Source: CBDDGJ01 sp965199285
GTDB taxonomy: Bacteria > Pseudomonadota > Alphaproteobacteria > RS24
Length of the DNA stretch: 64,000 bases
Assembly (NCBI GenBank): GCA_965199285.1
Contig: OZ240687.1
Coordinates: 1,240,001-1,304,000, forward strand
Direction of reading: 5' to 3'
The translations under genes and the position numbers were made by a program. The notes below the pieces were generated by a model. It saw only the letters and a program-made list of their open reading frames with translations, was not told where the DNA came from and did not search any database. Shown here one piece after another: positions 17,467 to 27,248 of the stretch (positions are counted from its first letter, which is position 1; each line of letters starts with the position of its first letter).

Positions 17467-19287
17467 ATGCGTCACAATTTTTTATGTTTTATCTCATCTT
17501 TTATTTTTTCACTTTTGATTTTCGTACTGGCGCTTGGGCTTGTTCAGGCAAGCGCGCAAGAAAAAGAGCTTGATGAAATTGTCATTTCTGCAACCGGCAT
17601 TCCCACCCCTGCCAGCCATATTGGCAGCGCGGTCAGCGTGATAACAGCAGCGGAGATTCGCAATAGCCAGAAACAATATCTGCCCGATATTTTAGCCGAT
17701 ATAGGCGCGATAAATATCAGCCAAAACGGTGGCGCAGGGCAACAATCAAATCTATTTTTGCGTGGCATGAGTTCTGACAGCGTCGCGATTATTCTCGATG
17801 GGGTTCCCTTAAACAGCACCACCGCGCCGACCCAAACCGTGAACTGGGAACATTTAAGCGTGGGCGGGATTGAGCGGGTTGAAATATTGCGCGGCGCGCA
17901 TAGCGTGCTTTATGGCAGCAATGCGATTGGCGGCACGATTATCATCCAAACCGCGCTTGCGCCAGAACAGCTTTATCTCAACGCGCAAGCTGGCAGCCAT
18001 AATACAAAACAAATATCCGCAGGCTATAACGATGAAATAAGCAAATTTGCCTATGCGATAAATGCCAGCCATTTTAACACAGGCGGTATAAGCGCGGCGC
18101 GCGGCGCGAATTTTGAAGCCGATGGCAATCGCCACAATCAACTCTCAACCCGTTTGGCGTTTGAAGCCAACCAACAATTATCTTTTAATCTGTCGAGCTT
18201 CATCATCAATAGCGACACAAAATATGATGCTGGTGCGGGGCGCGATAGCGCGGTGAGCAAACAAGATTATGAACAACGCATCACCCGTGCGGCAGCGCGC
18301 TATCACCAAAATGCCATCGCGCATGAGCTGTCCTTTTATGAACTTACCGAAGAGCGTACCGAAATAAGCCGCTTTGGTCCGTTTTTTGTTGGCGGACAAA
18401 GAATAGGCGGGGATTATAAAGCTGTTTTAGCGATAGATGAGAAGAACAAATTATTATTCGGCTTGGGACATCAGCAAGATGAATATGATGATCGGCATAA
18501 TAGCTTTGGCGGGCGGCTGTCGCAAATCCGGCAAACCCATAGCTATTTATTATGGCAAGGCGCGGCGGAAAATATATTTTACACGCTGGCGGCGCGTTAT
18601 GATGATCATCAATTTTTTGATGGTCACAATAGCTATCGTGCATCCTTACGTCTGCCTTTAATGGATGCGCTTGATGTAAGAATGAGTCATGGCACGGGCT
18701 ATCGCGCGCCATCGCAAGATGAGTTATTTGGCTTTGGCGGTGATAAAAACTTCCAACCCGAAGAGAGCCGCAATAGCGATATTGGGCTGATTTGGCACCC
18801 CCGTGAAACCATGCGCTGGGAAATCGGGCTATTTGATATTCAGGTTAAAAATCTGATTAGCTATAATCTTTCGACTTTTGCTTATGAGCAAATTGGCAAA
18901 AGTGACGCGCAAGGGCTGGAGCTGATGGGGGAATGGCAGCTAGATGATTTGCGGCTGGGCGGCAATTATACCAATTTGCGGGCAAATGAAGATAATATGC
19001 GCGCGCCGCGTCGCCCGCGTCATCAGCTTTCCCTTTTTCTCGAAGCCGATTATAGCCCGCGCCTAAGCTGGCGGATGGCGGCACGCATGGTGCGCGATGT
19101 TATCTCGATAAACCAACAAGCGCTGGATAATTATGCGGTGCTGGATATGAGCGCCGTCTATCGGCTGGATGAGCGTATCGCCATCACCGCGCGGGTTGAT
19201 AATCTAACGGATGAAGATTATCAAACCGCCGCCGGCTATAATAGCATTGACCAGAGTTTTTATCTCGGTATAAGGCTGGTATATTAA
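17467..19287 (+). CDS. btuB: TonB-dependent cobalamin receptor BtuB
   Basis: Outer-membrane beta-barrel taking up cobalamin with TonB energy. A signal peptide (residues 1-31) precedes the TonB box DEIVISATG, the plug (VSVITAAEIRNSQ, ILDGVPLN, VEILRGAHSVLYGSNAIGG) and a 22-strand barrel ending in aromatic-terminated GIRLVY. 606 residues, normal for BtuB. Directly preceded by a B12 riboswitch, which fixes the substrate class. The stop overlaps the next start by one base. Confidence 0.92.
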   Translation: MRHNFLCFISSFIFSLLIFVLALGLVQASAQEKELDEIVISATGIPTPASHIGSAVSVITAAEIRNSQKQYLPDILADIGAINISQNGGAGQQSNLFLRGMSSDSVAIILDGVPLNSTTAPTQTVNWEHLSVGGIERVEILRGAHSVLYGSNAIGGTIIIQTALAPEQLYLNAQAGSHNTKQISAGYNDEISKFAYAINASHFNTGGISAARGANFEADGNRHNQLSTRLAFEANQQLSFNLSSFIINSDTKYDAGAGRDSAVSKQDYEQRITRAAARYHQNAIAHELSFYELTEERTEISRFGPFFVGGQRIGGDYKAVLAIDEKNKLLFGLGHQQDEYDDRHNSFGGRLSQIRQTHSYLLWQGAAENIFYTLAARYDDHQFFDGHNSYRASLRLPLMDALDVRMSHGTGYRAPSQDELFGFGGDKNFQPEESRNSDIGLIWHPRETMRWEIGLFDIQVKNLISYNLSTFAYEQIGKSDAQGLELMGEWQLDDLRLGGNYTNLRANEDNMRAPRRPRHQLSLFLEADYSPRLSWRMAARMVRDVISINQQALDNYAVLDMSAVYRLDERIAITARVDNLTDEDYQTAAGYNSIDQSFYLGIRLVY

Positions 19288-20030
19288 TGTTACAGCTTCG
19301 CCAGCTTGATTATGCGATAAACGGAAAATCGCTCTTATCCGATATTCATCTCGATATTAAAGCGGGTCAATTAACGGGTATTATCGGCACCAATGGGGCG
19401 GGTAAATCCACTTTGCTAAAATTACTGGCAGGGATTATCCAACCAGAGCGCGGGCAGATTATCTATCGCGACCAAGATATGGGAAAATTCACGCCGTCGC
19501 AATGGGCGGAAAAAATATCATGGCTTTCGCAATCGCGTGAAATTCATTGGCCGCTCACCACCGAACAAGTGATTGGGCTCGCCACACTTCATCCAGCTCA
19601 ACACAAGCACGCGATTAGCGACATCATGGCACGGCTGGAGATGCGCGAACTTACAAACCGCAATGTGCAATATTTATCGGGCGGCGAACGGGCAATGGTT
19701 TTGCTAGCGCGCTTCATGGTTGGTAACGCCCCTATTTTGCTGGCAGATGAACCCTTGCAAGCGCTTGACCCGCGCCGCCAGTTACAATTTATAAACCACT
19801 TAAAGCACGCCGCCCAAAACGGGCAAATGGTGATTGTGGTATTGCATGATTTAAGCCTCGCTTTTCGGTTTTGCGATGAATTGGTGCTGTTGGAAAAAGG
19901 TAAAATTCTTTCCACTGGCAATGTTGAAACTTTGCGCAAAAATGGGCATATTGAGACAAGTTTTGGGGTAGAGTTTCTGCACCAAACCCATAAGGACGAG
20001 GTGGTGACCACAGCATGGAAAATTCGGTAA
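19287..20030 (+). CDS. btuD: BtuD-like ABC importer ATPase
   Basis: Energises cobalamin import with BtuC and BtuF. Walker A GTNGAGKST, signature YLSGGERAM, Walker B ILLADEP, D-loop LQALDP and switch LHDLS are all present. 247 residues. One-base overlap with btuB puts it under the same riboswitch-led message; its tail overlaps the next ATPase gene by 16 bases. Confidence 0.87.
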   Translation: MLQLRQLDYAINGKSLLSDIHLDIKAGQLTGIIGTNGAGKSTLLKLLAGIIQPERGQIIYRDQDMGKFTPSQWAEKISWLSQSREIHWPLTTEQVIGLATLHPAQHKHAISDIMARLEMRELTNRNVQYLSGGERAMVLLARFMVGNAPILLADEPLQALDPRRQLQFINHLKHAAQNGQMVIVVLHDLSLAFRFCDELVLLEKGKILSTGNVETLRKNGHIETSFGVEFLHQTHKDEVVTTAWKIR

Positions 20031-20797
20031 GTGAAATTCCCGCGATTGAAATTGATAATGTCAGCAAAAGATTTGGCGCGGTAAACGCGTTGCAAAACAT
20101 ATCTCTTTGCGTGCAAGCGGGCGAGAATCTGGCGCTCATCGGCCCGACAATGGCGGGCAAAACGGTTTTGCTCAAAATCCTTGCCGGTCTTTATCCCGCA
20201 AGCATCGGCACGCTGAATATAGGCGGGCAAATGGTTGGGACGCTCAAAACCCGTTCGCAAGAACTGAATAATCGGATTGGGGTTCTCTTCCAGCATAATG
20301 CTTTATTTGATAGCTTGCCGGTTTGGGAAAATATTGCCTTCCGGCTGATTGCGCAGGGCATGAACCGTGCCCATGCCCGCCACCATGCGGAGGCTTTATT
20401 GCCGCAAGTTGGGCTAAAGGCGGAAGTTGCAGATTTATTTCCGGCAAGTCTTTCAGGCGGCATGCAAAAACGGGTGGGCTTTGCGCGTGCGATTGCCACT
20501 GAGCCAGACCTCTTATTGCTCGACAACCCAACCGCCGGACTTGACCCCATCTTATCAGCACGGATTGAGAAAATGATTCATTCCTACACCCGCAAAAGCG
20601 ATGCGGCGGTGATTTCAATCACCACAAATATGGCATTATTGGCGGATTATTATGATCGGGTGGCGGTGTTGCATGATGGCGTTTTACGCTGGCAAGGCGC
20701 GGCGCAAGATTTGCACAAAGACCAAAACCCTTATTTACAGCAAGTGCTTTCGGGCAATCGTGAAGGCCCGATAGAGACGATTTTGGAGGCAAGTTAA
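20015..20797 (+). CDS. MlaF-like ABC ATPase with unusual Walker A
   Basis: ATPase resembling the lipid-transport ATPase MlaF: IGVLFQHNALFDSLPVWENI and SLSGGMQKRVGFARAIATEPDLLLLDNPTAGLDP. The P-loop reads GPTMAGKT, with methionine where the fourth residue is normally glycine. Walker B ends in aspartate followed by asparagine (LLLLDNPT) rather than the usual catalytic glutamate, so hydrolysis may be altered. No MlaE, MlaD or MlaC gene is next to it. It overlaps btuD, so it may be expressed with it. 260 residues. Identification as Mla is by similarity only. Confidence 0.72.
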   Translation: MENSVSEIPAIEIDNVSKRFGAVNALQNISLCVQAGENLALIGPTMAGKTVLLKILAGLYPASIGTLNIGGQMVGTLKTRSQELNNRIGVLFQHNALFDSLPVWENIAFRLIAQGMNRAHARHHAEALLPQVGLKAEVADLFPASLSGGMQKRVGFARAIATEPDLLLLDNPTAGLDPILSARIEKMIHSYTRKSDAAVISITTNMALLADYYDRVAVLHDGVLRWQGAAQDLHKDQNPYLQQVLSGNREGPIETILEAS

Positions 20798-20798
20798 A

Positions 20799-21434
20799 AT
20801 GTTTGGATTATTTGATAAAACCGCCATGCCCAGTGCCGCCGAAGCATTAGCGGGGCGCGAACAGAGCATTGATGTGCCGGAAACACATTTCATCTTAGGC
20901 ACGCCGATGCAAGCGCCATGGCCAGACACAATGCAACATGCCATGTTTGGCTTGGGGTGCTTTTGGGGGGCGGAGCGAAAATTCTGGCAAGCCGAAGGCG
21001 TGTTTTCCACGCAAGTGGGATATGCGGCAGGTTTCACCCCCAACCCAACTTATGAAGAAGTCTGTTCGGGGCGCACAGGCCATAATGAAGTGGTGCGGGT
21101 GATTTTTGACCCCGCCCTTATATCCTACCAACAGCTATTGCAGATTTTTTGGGAAAGCCATAACCCCACGCAAGGCATGCAGCAAGGCAATGATCGCGGT
21201 ACTCAATATCGTTCTGGCATTTATACCTATGATGGGGCGCAAAAAGCGGCGGCGCAAGAAAGCCTGAACCATTATCAAAAAGACTTAGAGCAAGCAGGCT
21301 TTGCTTCCATTACGACCGAAATTCTCGATGCGCCAGAATTTTACTATGCGGAAGACTATCATCAGCAATATTTAGGCAAAAACCCCAATGGCTATTGCGG
21401 GCTTGGCGGCACTGGCATTAGCTGTAATATTTAA
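20799..21434 (+). CDS. msrA: peptide methionine sulfoxide reductase A
   Basis: Repairs oxidised methionine (S-epimer) in proteins. Catalytic C54 lies in GLGCFWGAERKFW; SGRTGHNEVVRVIFDP and AEDYHQQYL are family motifs; the tail GYCGLGGTGISCNI supplies resolving cysteines (C200, C209). A 45-residue N-terminal extension matches the long MsrA type. The ATG at 20799 has GGAGG ten bases upstream inside the preceding gene end. Confidence 0.92.
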   Translation: MFGLFDKTAMPSAAEALAGREQSIDVPETHFILGTPMQAPWPDTMQHAMFGLGCFWGAERKFWQAEGVFSTQVGYAAGFTPNPTYEEVCSGRTGHNEVVRVIFDPALISYQQLLQIFWESHNPTQGMQQGNDRGTQYRSGIYTYDGAQKAAAQESLNHYQKDLEQAGFASITTEILDAPEFYYAEDYHQQYLGKNPNGYCGLGGTGISCNI

Positions 21435-21506
21435 GAAGCATGACTGAATGGTTGAATAGAAATAAGCGCCCGCTTATAGTACCGATACTCAAGCAAGGAG
21501 GCTTAT

Positions 21507-22682
21507 ATGTTTGACATGACACAACCGCTTAAAGGCGTGAAGGTGCTGGAATTATCGACCATGATTACCGCCGCTCTACCAAGCATGATATTGGCAAGCC
21601 AAGGGGCGGAAGTGATTAAGATTGAACCGCTAAGCGGCGACCCGATGCGGCAGCTTGGGGCGCAGAAAAATGGTATCTCTGCCCTGTTTCATAATTGCAA
21701 TCGCGGCAAGCAATCGCTGGCGCTCGATTTGAAACAAAAACAAGCGCAACACATTGTGCAAGAACTGGCAGCAGAAGCAGATATTCTGGTTCATAATTAT
21801 CGCTTGGGCGTGATGGATCGTCTGGATTTGGGCAGTGAAGCGTTGCGCGCTGCCAATCCGCGCCTCATATATATTGCCATCACCGGCTTTGGCAAAGAGG
21901 GGGAAATGGCACAAAACCCTGCCTATGACCATGTTGTGCAAGCGATTGCGGGCTTCACCGCTTTGCAAGGCGATGGGGAGGCGATGGCGCATATGAAAAC
22001 TCTGATTTGCGACAAAACCACTGGCATGACAGTGGCGCAAGCCATGCTGTCTGCCCTTTATGCCCGCGAAAAAAGCGGGCAAGGGCAGCATATTGATATT
22101 TCCATGCTGCACGCGGCGTTGGCCTTTTTATGGCCGGATGGGATGATGTCGCACAGCTTGCTGGATGATGATGTGATGAATCTGCCGCCTATGGCGGATT
22201 ATTTTTCGACCATCACGCTTACCGATGCGGTGATTGCGACAGCAGGGCTTACCGATGAGCATATGGATGGCATTGCTGAACTTTTGGATATGCCAGATTT
22301 GCGCAGTGATGCACGCTTCAAAACCCTACCAGACCGAATGGTCAATATGAACGCGCTGATGGAGAAGGTCACCACCGCCCGCCCGCAAAAGAGCTTAAGC
22401 CAAGCGCAAGAGATTTTAGGGCGTTATGATGTGCCGATGGCGCGCGCAATTCCGCTTAGCGAACTTGGCACATTAGCGCAAGTGCAGGCGATTGGCGCGG
22501 TGGAAGAGTATCACACGGATAATCTCGGGCATTTACGTGCACCCACGCCACCTATTCAATTTATGGGGGAAGCCACCCAACACAGCGCCGCCGCCCCCTC
22601 GCTTGGCGGCGATAATGAAACCATACTGTCAACCCTCGGTCATGATATAAAGACGCTAAGAGAGCAAGGGGTCGCGCTTTAA
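21507..22682 (+). CDS. class III CoA transferase (CaiB/BaiF family)
   Basis: Moves CoA between carboxylic acids through an aspartyl-CoA anhydride. The N-terminal GVKVLELSTMITAALPSM and GAEVIKIEPLSGDPMR and the segments LALDLKQKQAQ and LVHNYRLGVMDRL are characteristic; the catalytic aspartate position falls in the YDHVVQAIAGFT to DKTTGM region. 391 residues. Ribosome site AAGGAGG upstream. Neighbours give no substrate hint. Confidence 0.86.
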   Translation: MFDMTQPLKGVKVLELSTMITAALPSMILASQGAEVIKIEPLSGDPMRQLGAQKNGISALFHNCNRGKQSLALDLKQKQAQHIVQELAAEADILVHNYRLGVMDRLDLGSEALRAANPRLIYIAITGFGKEGEMAQNPAYDHVVQAIAGFTALQGDGEAMAHMKTLICDKTTGMTVAQAMLSALYAREKSGQGQHIDISMLHAALAFLWPDGMMSHSLLDDDVMNLPPMADYFSTITLTDAVIATAGLTDEHMDGIAELLDMPDLRSDARFKTLPDRMVNMNALMEKVTTARPQKSLSQAQEILGRYDVPMARAIPLSELGTLAQVQAIGAVEEYHTDNLGHLRAPTPPIQFMGEATQHSAAAPSLGGDNETILSTLGHDIKTLREQGVAL

Positions 22683-22705
22683 GCTGATGGTCGTTATGGG
22701 ATGAT

Positions 22706-24112
22706 ATGACAAATTCAATTATATGGTTCCGGCAAGATTTGCGTGTGGCGGATAATCCAGCGCTCGCCCAAGCAGCGAAGGCAAAAAATTGCTATCCGAT
22801 TTTTATTGATGACCCGCGTGTTGAGCGGGGGGCAGCATCGAAATTATGGTTGCATCATTCCTTACACGCGCTTTCGCAAAAGCTAGATGGCGCGCTTGCC
22901 CTTTATCACGGCAAGGCGGAAGAGGTTTTGCCTCGCCTCATCGCGGCGCTGGACATTGATGAGCTGCATTATAATTATGTCCATACCCCCGCCCAGCGCG
23001 CGATTGATAAGACAGTTGATAAGATAGGCGAAACCATGCTCACTTGCCGCATAACAGGGCATGAGGCACAGCTCTTATGGTCGCCCGACCGCTTGCTTAA
23101 AAAAGACAATACGCCCTATCGGGTCTTTACCCCTTTTTATAAAGCCGCGCAAATGATAGCGCCGCACCCGCCGCTTCCCGCGCCAGAGTTTCACCCGCAA
23201 AAAGCCCCACAGGGTCTTAGTCTTAATAATTTGGGGCTTGATGCGCTTAACCTATGCCCAACCCATGAATGGGGGCAAGCGCTGATTGCCCATTGGCAAG
23301 TGGGGGAAGATGCCGCACGCAGGCGCTTTCAGGCATTTCTTGCCGAAGGGCTTGGCGGCTATAAACAAGGGCGCGATTATCCTTCCTTGCCGCATGTCTC
23401 GCGGCTTTCACCGCATTTGCATTTTGGCGAAATATCGCCGCAGCAAATCTGGCGGGCGGTTTATGATGATAATGCTGACCCCGACCATGCGCATTTTTGT
23501 TCTGAATTAGGATGGCGGGAATTTTCATATCATCTGCTCCATCATTTCCCCGAACTGCCAAGCGAGAATCTGCAAAAGAAATTTGACCGCTTCGCATGGG
23601 CGGATGATCCGCACGCGCTTTCCTGCTGGCAAAAAGGGCAGACGGGTTATCCGATTGTCGATGCCGCGATGCGGCAATTATGGCAAACCGGCTATATGCA
23701 TAATCGGCTACGGATGGTTGTCGGTTCCTTTTTGGTGAAAAATCTTCTCATTGATTGGCGGCATGGGGCGGATTGGTTTTGGGATTGTCTGGTCGATGCT
23801 GACCTTGCCAATAATAGTGCAGGCTGGCAATGGATTGCGGGCTGTGGGGCGGATGCCGCGCCTTATTTTCGTATCTTTAACCCGATCACGCAAGGCGAAA
23901 AATTTGACCCGCAGGGCCATTTCACCCGCGCCTATCTGCCGGAATTAGAGACGCTGCCAGACCGCTATTTATTTCACCCTTGGGATGCCCCAAAAGATAT
24001 TTTACAGGCTGCAAATATTGAATTGGGGGTTGATTATCCCCTCCCCATCGTCGATATTAAAGCCTCACGCGCACGCGCCTTACATGCGTTTTCACTAACC
24101 AAAGGGGAATAA
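22706..24112 (+). CDS. phrB: deoxyribodipyrimidine photolyase
   Basis: Blue-light repair of cyclobutane pyrimidine dimers. N-terminal antenna domain (IWFRQDLRVADNPAL) and C-terminal FAD domain (ELGWREFSYHLLHHFP, GQTGYPIVDAAMRQLWQTGYMHNRLRM, DWFWDCLVDADLANNSAGWQW) are intact, with the conserved tryptophans of the electron chain. 468 residues, normal for class I CPD photolyase. Common in sunlit surface-water bacteria. Confidence 0.94.
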   Translation: MTNSIIWFRQDLRVADNPALAQAAKAKNCYPIFIDDPRVERGAASKLWLHHSLHALSQKLDGALALYHGKAEEVLPRLIAALDIDELHYNYVHTPAQRAIDKTVDKIGETMLTCRITGHEAQLLWSPDRLLKKDNTPYRVFTPFYKAAQMIAPHPPLPAPEFHPQKAPQGLSLNNLGLDALNLCPTHEWGQALIAHWQVGEDAARRRFQAFLAEGLGGYKQGRDYPSLPHVSRLSPHLHFGEISPQQIWRAVYDDNADPDHAHFCSELGWREFSYHLLHHFPELPSENLQKKFDRFAWADDPHALSCWQKGQTGYPIVDAAMRQLWQTGYMHNRLRMVVGSFLVKNLLIDWRHGADWFWDCLVDADLANNSAGWQWIAGCGADAAPYFRIFNPITQGEKFDPQGHFTRAYLPELETLPDRYLFHPWDAPKDILQAANIELGVDYPLPIVDIKASRARALHAFSLTKGE

Positions 24113-24116
24113 AATA

Positions 24117-25862
24117 ATGTGGCGGCAAAGTTATAGTCTGATATTTTTTATATGTCTTAGCATTATCCCTGCCAGCAATGGCTATGCCAATAATATTACC
24201 ATTTACCCTGCCAAAACCATTATCACGCTTGAAGATAATCAACCTTATGCCGAAGCGGTTGCGGTGAGAGGAGGAAAATTTGCCGGCATTGGCACGCTTG
24301 CCGAGTTGCAAGCGGCCTTTCCATCCGCCCAAATCGATCATCGCTTTGGCAAAGATATTATTGTGCCGGGGTTTATTGAACAACATATTCATCCCTTTTT
24401 GGGGGCGCTTGCGTTTTCAACCGAAGTGATCTCAATCGAAAGCTGGAATTTGCCGCAGGGCGTTAAAGCGGCGGTGCGCACGCCACAAGCCTATCGGGAT
24501 AGATTACAAGCCGCCCTTAATGCACATGAAGGGGATGCCCCTTTTGTCACATGGGGCTATCATCATTATTTTCATGGCGCGCTAAGACGCGCAGAATTGG
24601 ATGCGATGCGGGCGGATATTCCGATTTTAATATGGCATCGCTCGGCGCATGAATTTATCTTTAACAGTAAGGCGTTAGACCATTATGGCATAAGTGCGGA
24701 TTATATTGCCAGCTTAGGGCAAGCCGCGCGAAAACATATTTCATATGACGAGGGGCATTTTTATGAGCAAGGCTTGCTCGCAATCACCCCGAAAGTGCTT
24801 CCCCGCCTTACCGCGGATGGAGCATTGTTAAACGGTCTTATGATTGTCGAAGATTATCTCAAAACGGCAGGCGTGACCTTATATTCTGAACCGGGTGGTC
24901 TGGTATCACGCCCCATTCAAGACGCGGTTAATCATGTTTTGGGTGACCTTGATTCGCCGCGCGGTTTTTTCATTGCCGATGGCCGGGCGCTGGCCGAAGC
25001 CGTGAAGGATGAAGATGGTATCATTGATCCACAAGCCCTGCTTGACCAAACCGCAGAAATGCGGGGCTGGGGCGCGGGCATGACATCTTTTTTACCCAAA
25101 CAAGTTAAATTATTTTCTGACGGCGCGGTGTTCAGCCAAGCCATGCAAATGCGCGAAGGATATTTGGATGGTCATGATGGCACATGGATGATGGAGGAAG
25201 ATATTTTCAAGCAAGCCTTCCGCATTTATTGGGAGGCGGGTTATCAGATCCATATCCACCAAAATGGAGATGCGGGGCTTGATCGCATTCTCGATACGCT
25301 GGAAGATAATATGCGCCGCTTCCCGCGGCAAGATCACCGCACAACCATTATCCATTTTGGCTATTCCGCCCCTGACCAAATTGATCGGATTGAACGGCTC
25401 GGCGCTATCATAAGCGCAAACCCCTATTATGTCCGTGCTTTGTCTGATATTTATAGCCGTATGGGGGTGGGTGCGGCACGCTCTCAACAAATGGTACGGC
25501 TTGGCGATGCGGTGCGCGCCTCCATTCCTGTTGCGCTTCATTCCGACATGCCGATGGCGCCGGCGCAACCGCTTTATCTCATGTGGGCGGCGATGAACCG
25601 GATTAACTTTGCCGATAAGGTGGCAGGTGAAAATCAACGCCTCACCGCTTTGCAAGCGCTCCGCGCGGTAACGCTGGATGCCGCTTTTAGCTTGAGATTG
25701 GAAGATGATTATGGTTCTATCCGAAAAGGCAAATATGCCAATCTCACCATATTATCGGCAAATCCGCTTGCGACACGCACCCATAAGATAAAAGATATAA
25801 GGGTGAAAGCCAGCATGATTGAAGGGCACGTCTATAAATTAGAAGATAAGGGTGAGGAATAA
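24117..25862 (+). CDS. YtcJ-like amidohydrolase, exported
   Basis: Metal-dependent hydrolase of the amidohydrolase_3 group. It starts with a signal peptide (SYSLIFFICLSIIPASNGYA) and shows VRGGKFAGIG, the first metal site PGFIEQHIHPFLG, HQNGDAGLDRIL and HSDMPMAP. 581 residues. The preceding photolyase stops four bases earlier. The downstream MFS gene may import or export the product. Substrate unknown. Confidence 0.82.
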   Translation: MWRQSYSLIFFICLSIIPASNGYANNITIYPAKTIITLEDNQPYAEAVAVRGGKFAGIGTLAELQAAFPSAQIDHRFGKDIIVPGFIEQHIHPFLGALAFSTEVISIESWNLPQGVKAAVRTPQAYRDRLQAALNAHEGDAPFVTWGYHHYFHGALRRAELDAMRADIPILIWHRSAHEFIFNSKALDHYGISADYIASLGQAARKHISYDEGHFYEQGLLAITPKVLPRLTADGALLNGLMIVEDYLKTAGVTLYSEPGGLVSRPIQDAVNHVLGDLDSPRGFFIADGRALAEAVKDEDGIIDPQALLDQTAEMRGWGAGMTSFLPKQVKLFSDGAVFSQAMQMREGYLDGHDGTWMMEEDIFKQAFRIYWEAGYQIHIHQNGDAGLDRILDTLEDNMRRFPRQDHRTTIIHFGYSAPDQIDRIERLGAIISANPYYVRALSDIYSRMGVGAARSQQMVRLGDAVRASIPVALHSDMPMAPAQPLYLMWAAMNRINFADKVAGENQRLTALQALRAVTLDAAFSLRLEDDYGSIRKGKYANLTILSANPLATRTHKIKDIRVKASMIEGHVYKLEDKGEE

Positions 25863-25893
25863 TCCAAGCAGATTATCTTTACGGGGAGAGACA

Positions 25894-27246
25894 TTGCAAA
25901 AATTATCAAATACAAAACTCGCGCTTTATGGCAGTATCGCTATGCCGTTGGCTTTGGTTGGTTATCCGATTGCGATTTGGCTGCCGAGCTTTTATGCCAG
26001 CGATTATAATATTCCGTTGGCGATTGTGGCGGCGGTGTTGTTTTGGTCAAAAATCACCGATGTGATTACAGACCCTTTGGTTGGACAAATCTCTGATAAT
26101 TTGCGTAGCCCGATGGGGCGGCGGCGACCGCTCATTTTATTGGGTGCGCCAATATTTATGCTCTCGACATGGCTACTTTTTGTGCCGCTTTCTGAAACGG
26201 TTGATTTTTCGTATTTGCTGTTTTGCGTCATTGGCATGTATATTGGCACGACTTTGGTAAGTCTTCCCTTTGGCGCGTGGGGGGCAGAATTATCCAAAGA
26301 TTATCATCAGCGTTCAAAAGTAACGGCATGGCGCGAATTTTACTATCTTGCGGGCCTCTTACTTGCGGCGTTTATTCCCTATTTGGTGGAAACTTATGGC
26401 GATGGCTCTACTGCAAATGTGATGAAAGGCTTAGCGCTTGCAATAATTGTTACCCTACCCGTCACCACGATTACGGCCAGTCTTTTTGTCGGCGAACCTG
26501 CCATAGCAGATGATAAAAATGCAGGCAGCAAAAAGAAAAAATTTACCGATGATTTTATCTCAGGGGTGGGGGTGATGTTCCGCAATCATCCGATGCGAAT
26601 TATTTTGATTATCTCTTTTGTGGTGACAATGGCGGAAGCTTTTCGCAATGCGCTTTCTTTATTTTTCATGAAATCGGTCATCGGGGTTGAGAAAGTTGGC
26701 TCAATGTATTTTCTCTATTTCATTGCTGGCCTTATTGCGATTCCGCTTTGGCTAAAATTGGGCAAGCTGTGGGGCAAACATCGCGCCTTTTGTTTAACCA
26801 TGTTTATTATTGCTTGCATTTCGGTTGCGAATTATTTTCTCGACCAAAATGATTATTATATTTTTGCGGCGCTGTTTCTCTTAAAAGGCGCGTGCTTTGG
26901 GGGCTTACAATTTCTACCGCTCTCAATTCTGGCTGATGTGATTGATGTTGAAACCGCCCAAACCGGCAAAGAAAATGCAGGGCGCTATTTTGCTTTTGCG
27001 GGTATGGCGTCAAAAATCGCGACTGCGGCAGGCACTTATTTCGCACTTTATCTTTTGTCGCTTAGTGCCTTTGATGTGAAGCTGCTTTCTGATAACCCTA
27101 CCGAACATCTTTCGGCATTACGGTTTCATTATGCGCTTATGCCCGCTTTGTTTTTTGTTCTCACAATCATCCTCGCCTTCCGCTTTCCGTTAACGGCTGC
27201 CGAGCATGCGGAATTGCGGGCACAAATTGAGAAAACTCAAAAATAG
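25894..27246 (+). CDS. MFS transporter, GPH (glycoside-pentoside-hexuronide)-like
   Basis: Twelve-helix cation-coupled transporter. The GPH pattern is clear in TDVITDPLVGQISDNL and SPMGRRRPLILLGAP. The upstream GTG at 25852 would overlap the amidohydrolase by 11 bases; the TTG at 25894 has GGGGAG five bases before it and starts close to the first helix, so 25894 is chosen (450 residues). Probably works with the exported amidohydrolase. The substrate is unknown. Confidence 0.8.
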   Translation: MQKLSNTKLALYGSIAMPLALVGYPIAIWLPSFYASDYNIPLAIVAAVLFWSKITDVITDPLVGQISDNLRSPMGRRRPLILLGAPIFMLSTWLLFVPLSETVDFSYLLFCVIGMYIGTTLVSLPFGAWGAELSKDYHQRSKVTAWREFYYLAGLLLAAFIPYLVETYGDGSTANVMKGLALAIIVTLPVTTITASLFVGEPAIADDKNAGSKKKKFTDDFISGVGVMFRNHPMRIILIISFVVTMAEAFRNALSLFFMKSVIGVEKVGSMYFLYFIAGLIAIPLWLKLGKLWGKHRAFCLTMFIIACISVANYFLDQNDYYIFAALFLLKGACFGGLQFLPLSILADVIDVETAQTGKENAGRYFAFAGMASKIATAAGTYFALYLLSLSAFDVKLLSDNPTEHLSALRFHYALMPALFFVLTIILAFRFPLTAAEHAELRAQIEKTQK

Positions 27247-27248
27247 AA

